NCBI RefSeq assembly: GCF_004354365.1
Contig: NZ_SJCY01000001.1
Location: 186,001-250,000, forward strand
DNA from: Pedobacter changchengzhani
GTDB taxonomy: Bacteria; Bacteroidota; Bacteroidia; Sphingobacteriales; Sphingobacteriaceae
Length of the DNA: 64,000 bases
Reading direction: 5' to 3'
The position numbers and the translations under genes are program-made. The notes below the pieces were generated by a model. It was not told where the DNA came from and ran no database searches. It saw only the letters and a program-made list of their open reading frames with translations. Of this stretch, positions 44,417-53,501 are shown in pieces (positions within the stretch are counted from its first letter, which is position 1; each line of letters starts with the position of its first letter).

Positions 44417-45098
44417 GCTTGCCATTATACCTGCACGCGGTGGAAGTAAACGCATTCCAAGAAAAAACCTAAAAATTTTTTTAGGCAAACCCATCATTGC
44501 TTATTCAATAGAAGTTGCTGTAAAAAGCGGATTGTTTGATGAAGTAATGGTTTCTACTGATGATGAAGAAATAGCCAAAATTGCGATACAATATGGTGCT
44601 AAAGTTCCATTTATGAGGAGTAGTGAGAGGTCGAATGATTTTGCTACAACTTATGAAGTAATTGAAGAGGTGTTGTTAAATTACAATAAGTTAGGCCAAA
44701 CTTTTAACCAAGCCTGTTGCATATACCCTTGTGCCCCTTTTATTTCAGTACAAAGTCTTAAAGAAGCATCACAGAAACTGACATCGTTTGATACTGTTTT
44801 CCCAGTGGTAAAATTCGGCTTTCCTATACAGCGAGCATTAAAAAAAGAAGAATCAAATAAAATTGCTTTCCTTCAACCTGGATTTGAACTGTACCGATCT
44901 CAAGACTTAGATGAAAGATACCATGATGCAGGACAGTTTTATTGGTTTAATGTTGACAAAGCATTACAAAATAAAAGCTTATTGTCTGCCAATACAGGTT
45001 GTGTAGTCTTATCTGAAATTGAAGTACAAGATATTGACAATGAAATCGATTGGAAACTTGCAGAGTTAAAATATAATCTACTCAATGAAATTTCCTAA
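44409..45098 (+). CDS. pseF: Pseudaminic acid (nonulosonate) cytidylyltransferase
   Basis: Activates the nonulosonic acid with CTP to CMP-Pse. 229 aa from a TTG that overlaps the end of pseC by 8 bases. N-terminal IIPARGGSKRIPRKNLK (residues 6-22) is the cytidylyltransferase CTP site. The SSERSNDFATTYEVIEEVL region and AGQFYWFNV near 178 are typical of PseF rather than NeuA. It overlaps the next gene by 14 bases. Confidence 0.88.
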   Translation: MHKLAIIPARGGSKRIPRKNLKIFLGKPIIAYSIEVAVKSGLFDEVMVSTDDEEIAKIAIQYGAKVPFMRSSERSNDFATTYEVIEEVLLNYNKLGQTFNQACCIYPCAPFISVQSLKEASQKLTSFDTVFPVVKFGFPIQRALKKEESNKIAFLQPGFELYRSQDLDERYHDAGQFYWFNVDKALQNKSLLSANTGCVVLSEIEVQDIDNEIDWKLAELKYNLLNEIS

Positions 45099-46110
45099 AA
45101 GTTATCGAGTTTTAGAAAATAATTTGTTTTCAAACGATGCTTTTTCTCTTGTCCCAATACGTTTGGAGGATAAGATGAAAATTATGAATTGGCGCAACGA
45201 GCAAGTATATCACCTTCGCCAAGCAAAACCATTAACAGAAGACGAACAAAATAATTATTTTGAAAATGTTGTTGCAAAACTATTTGAACAAGAGCAACCC
45301 AATCAAATTCTTTTTTCTTTCTTAGAAAATGGAGAATGTATTGGTTATGGTGGTTTGGTTCATATCAATTGGATTGATAAAAATGCTGAGATTTCATTTG
45401 TTATGCAAACGGATCTAGAAAAAAATCGCTTTGCAGAGATTTGGGGTGAACATTTATACTTGTTAGAGAAGGTTGCTTTTAATGATTTGAGATTGCATAA
45501 AATATTTACCTATGCTTTTGATGTTAGGCAACATCTTTATGCACCACTTTTAAAATCAGGATTTTACGAAGAGGCTCGTTTAAAACAACACTGCTTTTTC
45601 GATGATAAATTTATTGACGTTATAATACACTCTAAAATTAGTCAACTTTTAGAATTAAGGTTGGCCACAGAAGAAGATGTAGATGTTACTTTCAAATGGG
45701 CAAGTGATTCGAAAGTACGACGGTTCGCTATTCAGAAAGACGCAATCACTTTTGAAAATCATAGCAATTGGTTTGAAAGAAAAATAAATGCAGACGATTG
45801 TGTTTATTTAATCGCTGAAGTAAATAAAAAGGCGATAGGTTCTATTCGGTTTGATATTGATGATAAAAATGAAGCATTGTTAAGTTTTTTACTGGATCCA
45901 ACATTTCATGGAAAAGGCTATGGGAAAGAAATTTTAGTGAAAGGATATATCGAGTTACTAAAATTGAAATACATATCAAAAATAATTGGAGTTGTTAGTA
46001 TTAATAACATTCCCTCTTTAAAAACATTTAAATCATTAGATTTTAATCAAGTTAATGAAACGGAAGGATACGTTACTTTTGAAAAAATAATAAGAAATGA
46101 AAATAGGTAA
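45085..46110 (+). CDS. Tandem two-domain GNAT acetyltransferase (PseH-like plus second GNAT)
   Basis: 341 aa. Domain 1 (~1-175) resembles PseH: SLVPIRLEDKMKIMNWRNEQ, then GYGGLVHINWIDKNAEISF, then HKIFTYAFDV. It is expected to acetylate the 4-amino group of the PseC product. Domain 2 (~185-340) is another GNAT: LRLATEEDVDVTFKWASD, AIGSIRFDIDD and LLDPTFHGKGYGKEILVKGY with its acetyl-CoA loop. In many genomes PseH is fused to the hydrolase PseG; here PseG is missing and a second GNAT takes that place. It overlaps neighbours on both sides by 14 bases. Confidence 0.75.
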   Translation: MKFPKSYRVLENNLFSNDAFSLVPIRLEDKMKIMNWRNEQVYHLRQAKPLTEDEQNNYFENVVAKLFEQEQPNQILFSFLENGECIGYGGLVHINWIDKNAEISFVMQTDLEKNRFAEIWGEHLYLLEKVAFNDLRLHKIFTYAFDVRQHLYAPLLKSGFYEEARLKQHCFFDDKFIDVIIHSKISQLLELRLATEEDVDVTFKWASDSKVRRFAIQKDAITFENHSNWFERKINADDCVYLIAEVNKKAIGSIRFDIDDKNEALLSFLLDPTFHGKGYGKEILVKGYIELLKLKYISKIIGVVSINNIPSLKTFKSLDFNQVNETEGYVTFEKIIRNENR

Positions 46111-47140
46111 ATTCGACATACACAAAAATTCAAAGGTTTTCATTATTGCAGAACTTTCCGCAAATCACAATGGAAGCATAGAAGTTGCGCTCGAAACAAT
46201 AAAAGCTGCCAAACGCGCCGGAGCTGATTGTATCAAATTACAAACTTACACCGCCGATACGATTACTTTAGATTCAGATAAGGACGATTTTAAAATAAAA
46301 GGCACCATTTGGGAAGGTCAAAATTTACATAAATTGTATCAAGAAGCTTATACACCTTGGGAATGGCACCAACAATTATTTGAGGCTGCCAAAGCTGAAG
46401 GATTAGTTTGTTTTTCTTCTCCTTTTGATAAAACTGCAGTGGATCTTTTGGAGGATTTAAATACTCCTGCATATAAAATTGCTTCTTTCGAAATTACTGA
46501 TATTCCTTTAATTGAATACACAGCTTCCAAAGGTAAACCTATCATTTTATCTACAGGTATTGCAACTGTAGAAGATATTGAATTAGCATTAGATGCCTGT
46601 AGGAGAATGGGGAATAATGACATCGCATTGCTAAAATGCACCTCCAGTTATCCTGCGCCAATCGACGAAGCGAATATGTGTATGGTAAAAGATTTGGCAG
46701 AACGTTTTGGAGTAATTTCCGGCTTATCAGATCACACTATCGGAAGTACTGTCCCAGTAGTTGCCACTTGTTTTGGTGCAAAAATTATAGAAAAACATTT
46801 TATCCTAGATCGTTCTATTGGAGGGCCTGATGCCTCCTTTTCTATGAACGAAGAAGAATTTACAGCAATGGTAAAAGCGGTGAGAGAAACTGAATTGGCT
46901 ATAGGAAAAGTAGATTATACTTTAACAGATAAACAGGTAAAAGGAAAAGATTTTTCTAGATCACTTTATGTTGTTAAAGATATACAGCAAGGCGAAATAA
47001 TTAGTGCCGAAAATGTTAGGTCAATCAGGCCAGGGTTTGGCCTACATCCTAAATTCCTGCCAGAAATTTTAGGAAAAAAGGTTAATCAGAATATTGCAAA
47101 GGGCGAAAGATTTTCGATGGATTTTATTTCAATTGATTAG
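46097..47140 (+). CDS. pseI: Pseudaminic acid (nonulosonate) synthase
   Basis: Condenses the acetylated 6-deoxy hexose with phosphoenolpyruvate to the nine-carbon acid. 347 aa. NeuB TIM barrel: FIIAELSANHNGSIEVAL at ~15-32, CIKLQTYTADT, FSSPFDKTAV, YKIASFEITD, ILSTGIAT and SGLSDHTIGS. A C-terminal SAF antifreeze-like domain lies at ~290-347 (SLYVVKDIQQGEIISAENV). Motifs fit PseI better than NeuB/LegI. It overlaps the GNAT gene. Confidence 0.88.
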   Translation: MKIGKFDIHKNSKVFIIAELSANHNGSIEVALETIKAAKRAGADCIKLQTYTADTITLDSDKDDFKIKGTIWEGQNLHKLYQEAYTPWEWHQQLFEAAKAEGLVCFSSPFDKTAVDLLEDLNTPAYKIASFEITDIPLIEYTASKGKPIILSTGIATVEDIELALDACRRMGNNDIALLKCTSSYPAPIDEANMCMVKDLAERFGVISGLSDHTIGSTVPVVATCFGAKIIEKHFILDRSIGGPDASFSMNEEEFTAMVKAVRETELAIGKVDYTLTDKQVKGKDFSRSLYVVKDIQQGEIISAENVRSIRPGFGLHPKFLPEILGKKVNQNIAKGERFSMDFISID

Positions 47141-47167
47141 TTAAAATATTGGCTCTAAATTAATGCT

Positions 47168-48322
47168 ATGATTTCATCTATTAAAAAGTATTTTATTAGA
47201 AAAACTTACGATGTCATTTTCTATTATCCGCAACATTTTAATAGAAATGAAAACGGTGAAAACCCCTATTTTGAAAAATTAATCTCATCATGTGTTAAAA
47301 ATAATTTTTCTTATTTACTTTTAGAAGAACCAGATCGGGGAACAAAATATCCGAGAAGTAAAAAGGCTACTAAATTTGATTTTTGGTTTTATCTGATTAT
47401 AATTTTCAAAAAAATTATACCCTCTTCTTTGTTTAAAAATTATCTTGCAAAAGAACTATCTATAGCTAAAGTAATTTCTTTATTGTCACTAAACAGATTC
47501 AAAGCTAATACCTATATAACCATTTCTAATGCTAAAATAAATTTTTTATCTGGATTAAATAGTAGAGCCAATGTTTTTGATTTACAGCATGGTGTAATTT
47601 ACAGTTGGCATCCTGGTTATTTTAACAGAGACTTTTCATTGCATCAACTACTTAGGCCTAAAAAAATAAATTTTTTAGTATCCGGAACTTCTTTCAAACA
47701 TGTTTTTTGTATTAATGAAGATTTTTGCAACTATAAAACGAGTGATTCCGTATCTGTTATTGGGAATGTTCTCAGCGAGGACATTACTTATTCAAAACGT
47801 AAATTTTCCAGTATTCTTTATACACTTCAAATAACTGATGACCTTACCACCAAAGAAATAGATGATGAGAAGATAGAATTGGTTTCATTTATTAAATCCA
47901 TTGCATCATTTTTTATTGAAAATAAATTGTCTTTAATTTTAAAAAATCATCCGCGCTTTAACGATGATTTTTTTCTTAATTCACTACAAGGAAAATTCTT
48001 TTTTGTTGAAATTTCAAAGAAAAATATGAATGATGTCGCTAGTGAAATCTTTTTACACCTCACTAAATCTTCTACTAGTATATTTGAATTGGCACAAAGA
48101 GGAATTCCTTCCCTACTTGTACAAAACGAAGTAGGGTCTAAAATATTTATAGATGAATATAAGTATCCTATAAAAACTTCAGATATTTGTAAACAAACTA
48201 ATGAATATCTACAAAATAGAATAAGATATATGGAAGACCAGAAAAGAGTTATAGAATGGGTTTCTGGATTTTATGAACCATATAATGAGGAAGCATTTAT
48301 TGAAATTTTAACACAGACTTAG
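47168..48322 (+). CDS. Unrecognised protein, possible nonulosonate-type glycosyltransferase
   Basis: 384 aa, no signal peptide, AT-rich and Lys/Phe-rich. I do not recognise the family with certainty. VFDLQHGVIYSWHPGYF near 138-154 and a later LTKSSTSIFELAQRGIPSLLVQ (~299-320) resemble the nucleotide-binding half of GT-B capsule or sialic-type transferases. In those, a His-containing loop is followed by a Ser-Ser/Thr-rich site before 'ELAQRGIP'. Placement 27 bases after pseI fits a transferase using the CMP-sugar. That role is inference. Confidence 0.4.
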   Translation: MISSIKKYFIRKTYDVIFYYPQHFNRNENGENPYFEKLISSCVKNNFSYLLLEEPDRGTKYPRSKKATKFDFWFYLIIIFKKIIPSSLFKNYLAKELSIAKVISLLSLNRFKANTYITISNAKINFLSGLNSRANVFDLQHGVIYSWHPGYFNRDFSLHQLLRPKKINFLVSGTSFKHVFCINEDFCNYKTSDSVSVIGNVLSEDITYSKRKFSSILYTLQITDDLTTKEIDDEKIELVSFIKSIASFFIENKLSLILKNHPRFNDDFFLNSLQGKFFFVEISKKNMNDVASEIFLHLTKSSTSIFELAQRGIPSLLVQNEVGSKIFIDEYKYPIKTSDICKQTNEYLQNRIRYMEDQKRVIEWVSGFYEPYNEEAFIEILTQT

Positions 48323-48398
48323 TAAAATTTAGAATAGAATCATCCAAATTATAAAATTAAGACGTCCTACCAAATTTTAAATTTGAACACGAATAACT

Positions 48399-49316
48399 AT
48401 GCTTGTTAAAAAAATAATTGCTGTTTTTCTTTATTATTCTGGTATTGCTTATTTACTATCACGCATTATAGAACATAAAACCCTTACTTACCACAATGTA
48501 ATGCCAGATTGTTTTTATGATAATAAACTGCATTTAGGTGTTTCACATTCTTCTACAGTTTTTGAGTCACACATTAAAGTACTATCTCGATTTTTTGGCA
48601 GAAAAAAACTAAAATTTTCCTTCGATGATGGTTATTTAAATAATTATTTGATAGCAATACCTATTTTGGAAAAGCAGCATCTTAAAGGTTTGTTTTTTGT
48701 TCCTTTTTTTAAAAATAATTCATCTAAGGCATTTTGGGCAGATAGGCTAATGTATTTATTATCTTACACTAAACCAGGCAATTATTATTTTGATACAATA
48801 ACCATTCAATTGGATGAGGATAATCGAGAAAAAAGTTTTTCGATTTTGTATGCTTACATAATGAATAATTACGGAAAAAAACTGAAAATTATGGAGTGTG
48901 TTGACAGCTATCTTCAATCAAAAATATTTATTGAGAGCGAATATTTTAAATTAAGATTTACTTTTATTGATGATGAACAAATAAATGCGATCAAAGAATC
49001 AGGGCATCAAATAGGTTTTCATAGCTTAAATCATGATATTTATTCTCAATTAAGCAATGAGGATATCTATGAAGAATTCCTTTTAAGTAAGGAGAGATTA
49101 GACTTCTTAAATGTTAATAGTTTCTCATTTCCTTTTGGAGGCGAGTTGGAAAATAAGTTGGAAATTGTTGAAAAGTTAAAAGATTTCAATATTACCAATA
49201 TCTATTCCAACCAAAATAAACGTGGCAACCCAATTCATTCGAGAATTAGCCTGCCAAATACATCAAATACGTATTTGATCATTTTCTACTATATTAAAAA
49301 TTCGTTAAACTTATAA
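48399..49316 (+). CDS. Polysaccharide deacetylase family protein (NodB homology)
   Basis: 305 aa. KLKFSFDDGYLNNYLIAIPILEK at ~73-95 holds the catalytic Asp-Asp, and IGFHSLNHDIYSQLS (~206) holds the metal-binding His residues. SFSFPFGGE (~247) is the third NodB motif. It would deacetylate an N-acetyl sugar or modify a glycan intermediate. The next gene starts at the base following its stop. Divergence at the N-terminus leaves the exact substrate open. Confidence 0.78.
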   Translation: MLVKKIIAVFLYYSGIAYLLSRIIEHKTLTYHNVMPDCFYDNKLHLGVSHSSTVFESHIKVLSRFFGRKKLKFSFDDGYLNNYLIAIPILEKQHLKGLFFVPFFKNNSSKAFWADRLMYLLSYTKPGNYYFDTITIQLDEDNREKSFSILYAYIMNNYGKKLKIMECVDSYLQSKIFIESEYFKLRFTFIDDEQINAIKESGHQIGFHSLNHDIYSQLSNEDIYEEFLLSKERLDFLNVNSFSFPFGGELENKLEIVEKLKDFNITNIYSNQNKRGNPIHSRISLPNTSNTYLIIFYYIKNSLNL

Positions 49317-50837
49317 ATGAAAAATATACAGTTAAAAAAATATTCGTCTTTTAATGAGATTCCTCCAATTGTCATCAATTCCATTCAAGATTATTTGATT
49401 AATGATAACTATTTATCAATTAAAGAGTATGAATTTCATCTATCGAAATTTGAAAACGCGTTTATTTTAGTTGCCTATTCAGATATAACAGGGCTAGAAT
49501 TTTTCTCTATTTTCAAAAAAGATTATTTTACTTATGCGGGAAAGAAAATTAAAAGTTTAGTTAGCTTCATGTACGAATATTATGATTACAACCCTTTTTA
49601 TTCTATTTACAGTACGGTAGAATTAGAACGTGCAATCACAAAAATAGGATTAGAGGAAAATATTGAAATGATTGCGGTATTAAATACCTACACAGAATTA
49701 CCAAATGCCATATATAATGCTAAGGAGGAAGTAGCCGTATACAATTCTAATATAAATAGTTTTGATGAATTTTTAAACAAAAAAAGTATAAAAAGAAAAT
49801 ATAATACGCTTTTGAAAGATTTTGAAATTGAAGTATTACACTACGATGAAAATAATAATTGGGATCTACTTATTATCAATGAAATAGAAAAAATGCATAA
49901 GATTAGATGGGCTTTTGATGGTATTGAAAGTTCTTTCGAAAACGATGCTTACAGGAAGGACTTCTATAAATTTAATGATGGAAATAGGGTTGTAAATATT
50001 GTAAAAAATAGTGGAAATAACGAAGTAGTTGCTATCCATTATGGCTTTACTAATAAAACAGACTTTTTATGGCACACGCCAATAATTAACGTTAAATACT
50101 ACGATTATTCTCCCTTAGAAGTTCTCCTTAAAATTGTAATAGAATATTGTAAAAAACATCACATTCAGAACTTTGACTTAGGATTAGGATCAGAAAATTA
50201 TAAATCACGTTTCACGAATTATCAAAAAGATTTATTTTCTTACTTCATCCCTATGAATAGATCGACTAAGATTCATTTTAATATTTTATTTAAAAACCGA
50301 AATTTCTTAAAAAATACCCTAGAGAAATTAAAAAAATTAAAACATATTGTTGCAGTACAGTTAGCAAAATTCAAATCAATTGTCTTTTATATCTCAGAAA
50401 ATCAAACTCAAAATCATAACAATGAAAATGATCTTGAGTTTATAAAAGTTGATAATTGGATGGATTATTTTGATCTTTTAATTAACTCTGGTATTAACCC
50501 CACTAAAGAGGCATATATTCGATTTAAAAATCAAAACCTTTATTATGCCCTATTAAATGAGAACAAAATATTATCTTCTGGTTGGTTATCCAATAGTAAC
50601 AGCTTTTACGTTCTTGAAATAAACAAGAAAATTGAATTTGATTGTGACAAGATTTTATTCGACTTTAATACTCCCATAAAGTATAGGAATAAAGGATATT
50701 ATAAGAAACTTTTAAAAAGTATAAAAATTTCATTACCAACCTCTTGTTTAGGGATATTTGCAGACGCAACTAACAAAACTTCCAATAAAGGTATTTTAGG
50801 TGCTGGTTTTAGACTGAAAAATAAATATAATGGTTAA
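49317..50837 (+). CDS. BioF2-like (Acetyltransf_6) GNAT protein with C-terminal GNAT-like extension
   Basis: 506 aa. An N-terminal ~330-residue CelD/BioF2-type region (KRKYNTLLKDFEIEVLHYD, VVAIHYGFTNKTDFLWHTPI, then IQNFDLGLGSENYKSRFTN) is followed by a ~150-residue second module. That module (ALLNENKILSSGWLSN, FNTPIKYRNKGYYKKLLKSI) looks like another acetyltransferase core. Such proteins sit in Bacteroidota glycan loci and are thought to acylate sugars or lipids; the substrate is unknown. It overlaps the GT4 gene by 8 bases. Confidence 0.6.
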   Translation: MKNIQLKKYSSFNEIPPIVINSIQDYLINDNYLSIKEYEFHLSKFENAFILVAYSDITGLEFFSIFKKDYFTYAGKKIKSLVSFMYEYYDYNPFYSIYSTVELERAITKIGLEENIEMIAVLNTYTELPNAIYNAKEEVAVYNSNINSFDEFLNKKSIKRKYNTLLKDFEIEVLHYDENNNWDLLIINEIEKMHKIRWAFDGIESSFENDAYRKDFYKFNDGNRVVNIVKNSGNNEVVAIHYGFTNKTDFLWHTPIINVKYYDYSPLEVLLKIVIEYCKKHHIQNFDLGLGSENYKSRFTNYQKDLFSYFIPMNRSTKIHFNILFKNRNFLKNTLEKLKKLKHIVAVQLAKFKSIVFYISENQTQNHNNENDLEFIKVDNWMDYFDLLINSGINPTKEAYIRFKNQNLYYALLNENKILSSGWLSNSNSFYVLEINKKIEFDCDKILFDFNTPIKYRNKGYYKKLLKSIKISLPTSCLGIFADATNKTSNKGILGAGFRLKNKYNG

Positions 50838-51909
50838 AAAAATCAAAATTTTTCTTGGTGGTTCTATCAACTATACCAATGCCCAAAATTTAAATTGTTT
50901 GGCTTTGGCTAAATATTTAGATAAGGAAAAATTTATAATTTACACTTTGCAGTATTACTCCGGTATGTTAAAAGACCAAAGGGGGGAAATTATTGGGGTA
51001 AATATATTTAATTGTTTTAGGCCAGCTAAAATTTCATTGTATCTTGGTTTTTTATGGGGCATTTGGAACTGTGATGTTGCTTACTTGCCAAAAAGTGAAT
51101 TGTGGAAATACAACCGATTTTTATTATGGCTATTCAATAAAAAAAGTTTTTCTACAGTAGAAGGAATTTTTGATGAAGTGGCTTTTAACAATGCGATAAA
51201 AGCTTATGGTTCTGAAAAATCATTTTTAAGCGCAAAAAAATATTTCACAAAGTTATATAGCATCACTGCCTATATGAATCAGTATAATAAAGAAAAATTT
51301 AATATTGTAACCGAGCCAAATACTTTGTACTTAGGAGTGGAAAACAGTTTTGTTCCATTAGCTAACAAAGGAAATACACTAAATGCCATTTTAATGATAG
51401 GAAATGATTTAGTTAGAAAAGGAGCATTGGAGTATCTTGATATAGCGACTAAATTTGACCAAATAGAATTTATACTGGCGGGTAGTGGTAATGGCAAAAT
51501 TGATTTAAATAAGGAAATTAAGGATAGAAATATTAAAAATGTAAAGTATGTGGGAATGGTATCTACAACTCAATTGAAAGAACTTTTAAATATAGTTCAG
51601 TTGCACATTTTACCATCACGTTCAGAAGGATTTCCTAAAGTGATTTTAGAAACTGCCTCAGCTGGAGTTCCGTCTGTAATATATAATGATTACGGTGCAG
51701 ATGAATGGATTACTACTGGAGAGAATGGATGGGTGGTAAAAACCGTTGACCAAATGATAACTTTGGTTGAAGCGCTTGTTGCAAATCCATCAAAATTACA
51801 GGAAGCTTCAAAGCGAGCAGTTGCATTAGCCGAAAAATTTGATTGGAAAATACTTGTAAAAGACTGGGAAGAAGTGATTATCGACGTTTATAATAGCGAG
51901 AAAAATTAA
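50830..51909 (+). CDS. Glycosyltransferase family 4
   Basis: 359 aa GT-B fold. The N-terminal acceptor domain begins IKIFLGGSINYTNAQNLN. The C-terminal donor domain has ILMIGNDLVRKGALEYLDIA (~188) and FILAGSGNGK. LHILPSRSEGFPKVILETAS (~258-277) carries the E-x7-E motif that contacts the nucleotide sugar. Cytoplasmic; adds a sugar to the lipid-linked repeat unit. Overlaps the previous gene; a 152-base gap with a promoter follows. Confidence 0.85.
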   Translation: MVKKIKIFLGGSINYTNAQNLNCLALAKYLDKEKFIIYTLQYYSGMLKDQRGEIIGVNIFNCFRPAKISLYLGFLWGIWNCDVAYLPKSELWKYNRFLLWLFNKKSFSTVEGIFDEVAFNNAIKAYGSEKSFLSAKKYFTKLYSITAYMNQYNKEKFNIVTEPNTLYLGVENSFVPLANKGNTLNAILMIGNDLVRKGALEYLDIATKFDQIEFILAGSGNGKIDLNKEIKDRNIKNVKYVGMVSTTQLKELLNIVQLHILPSRSEGFPKVILETASAGVPSVIYNDYGADEWITTGENGWVVKTVDQMITLVEALVANPSKLQEASKRAVALAEKFDWKILVKDWEEVIIDVYNSEKN

Positions 51910-51969
51910 GTTTATTTAGCTGTAAATACATAAAATTTAAAGATTCGCTTTAATTAATGTAAGATGTTG

Positions 51970-52000
51970 ATTGTTTAAATCTTTTTAAAAGCTAAATTTG
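51970..52000 (+). promoter_or_regulatory. Promoter of the second half of the EPS locus
   Basis: ATTG at 51970-51973, a 19-base spacer and TAAATTTG at 51993-52000, an exact TAnnTTTG. This is the best-formed Bacteroidota promoter in the window. It lies 62 bases before the flippase ATG and would drive the run to about 59.25 kb. Confidence 0.65.
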
Positions 52001-52061
52001 CATCGATTATTTTAGGCAGAGGTTTTACAAAACCTTTACTCAAAATTGATCAAAAACAACT

Positions 52062-53501
52062 ATGTCTTTAAAAAAACAGGCTTTGTCGGGGATGTTCTGG
52101 TCATCCATGCAATTATTTGGCACACAGATTATAAGTTTTGGTGTATCTCTAATTTTAGCAAGGTTATTATTGCCTGCTGAATTTGGATTAATTGCCATGC
52201 TGAGTATTTTTATGGGGTTAGGCAATGCATTAATTAATAGTGGTTTAAGTAGTTCTCTAATTAGGGCTAAAGAGGTTGACGATGAAGATTACTCGACAGT
52301 ATTTTATTTTAATTTAGTTGGCAGCATCATAATTTACTTAATCATTTACATCGTTGCACCACTTATCGCCAAATTTTATAGTCAGAGTTTGTTAACTATT
52401 ATCGTTAGAGTATATTGTCTTACTTTTATCATAAGTGCTTTTTCAGCTATCCAAAATACTAGGCTGACAAGAATGATGGATTTTAAAACGCAAATGAAAG
52501 TTACGGTGCCATCTCTTGTAATAGGAAGTGTTGTAGGTATTGCTATGGCCTATAACGGCTATGGTGTTTGGAGTTTAGTTTTCAGTGGTATTACTCAAGC
52601 ACTAGCAGCAACTATCCAGTTATGGTACTACGCTAAATGGATACCCTTATGGGTTTTTAATAAAAAAAAATTTAGGTCACATTTTCATTATGGTGTAAAG
52701 CTAATGTTTTCAGGCATTTTGGATACTGTTTTTACCAATGCTTATACCATCATTATTGGAAAGTTCTTTGTGCCTGCCCAAGTTGCTTTTTATAATCGTG
52801 CAGATGCGCTGCAAATGTTGCCAGTCGGCACTATTAGTTCCATCATCACAAAAGTTTCCTATCCACTATTCTCATCTATACAAGATGATGATGTAAGATT
52901 GAAGAGCGTGTATAAAAAAATAATGCAAATGGTAATTTTCCTTGTGGCACCTACCCTTATTTTGATGGCTGTTTTAGCAGAACCCTTATTTCGGTTTTTA
53001 CTAACGGCAAAATGGTTGCCAGCTGTACCTTATTTTCAGATTCTTTGTTTTAATGGGATTCTATATCCCATACATTCTTATAATTTACAAATACTAAATG
53101 TAAAGGGACGAAGCGATTTGTTTTTAAAATTGGAGATCGTAAAAAAAATAATAATGGTGTTGGTTATTTTTGTATCTTTTCATTATGGTATTTACGGCTT
53201 ATTGTATGGCAGTGTAGTTACCTCTTTGCTCGCGTTTTTCATAAATACACATTTTAGTGGTAAATTTTTAAATTACCCTGCCTGGGAGCAAATTAAAGAT
53301 CTATTACCCACTATTGTATTGAGTATTTTAATCGGCGCAGTTGTTTATTCCTTTGATAAAATATTGATCTCCGATTTATTTCACGATTTTAGCCGTTTGC
53401 TACTAGGCGGGGCAATAGGGGTTATTTTATTTTTAACAGTAGCCTATTTATTTAAAATGAGTTCGTTAACTGAACTTATTACTATAATTAAACGCAAATG
53501 A
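52062..53501 (+). CDS. Wzx-type oligosaccharide flippase
   Basis: 479 aa, about 12-14 membrane helices. The start KKQALSGMFWSSMQLFGTQIISFGVS and LARLLLPAEFGLIAML are typical of the PST/MOP-superfamily lipopolysaccharide flippase family. NRADALQMLPVGTISSIITKV near 246-266 is a conserved loop. It moves the lipid-linked repeat unit across the inner membrane. It overlaps the aminotransferase gene by 4 bases. Confidence 0.92.
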   Translation: MSLKKQALSGMFWSSMQLFGTQIISFGVSLILARLLLPAEFGLIAMLSIFMGLGNALINSGLSSSLIRAKEVDDEDYSTVFYFNLVGSIIIYLIIYIVAPLIAKFYSQSLLTIIVRVYCLTFIISAFSAIQNTRLTRMMDFKTQMKVTVPSLVIGSVVGIAMAYNGYGVWSLVFSGITQALAATIQLWYYAKWIPLWVFNKKKFRSHFHYGVKLMFSGILDTVFTNAYTIIIGKFFVPAQVAFYNRADALQMLPVGTISSIITKVSYPLFSSIQDDDVRLKSVYKKIMQMVIFLVAPTLILMAVLAEPLFRFLLTAKWLPAVPYFQILCFNGILYPIHSYNLQILNVKGRSDLFLKLEIVKKIIMVLVIFVSFHYGIYGLLYGSVVTSLLAFFINTHFSGKFLNYPAWEQIKDLLPTIVLSILIGAVVYSFDKILISDLFHDFSRLLLGGAIGVILFLTVAYLFKMSSLTELITIIKRK

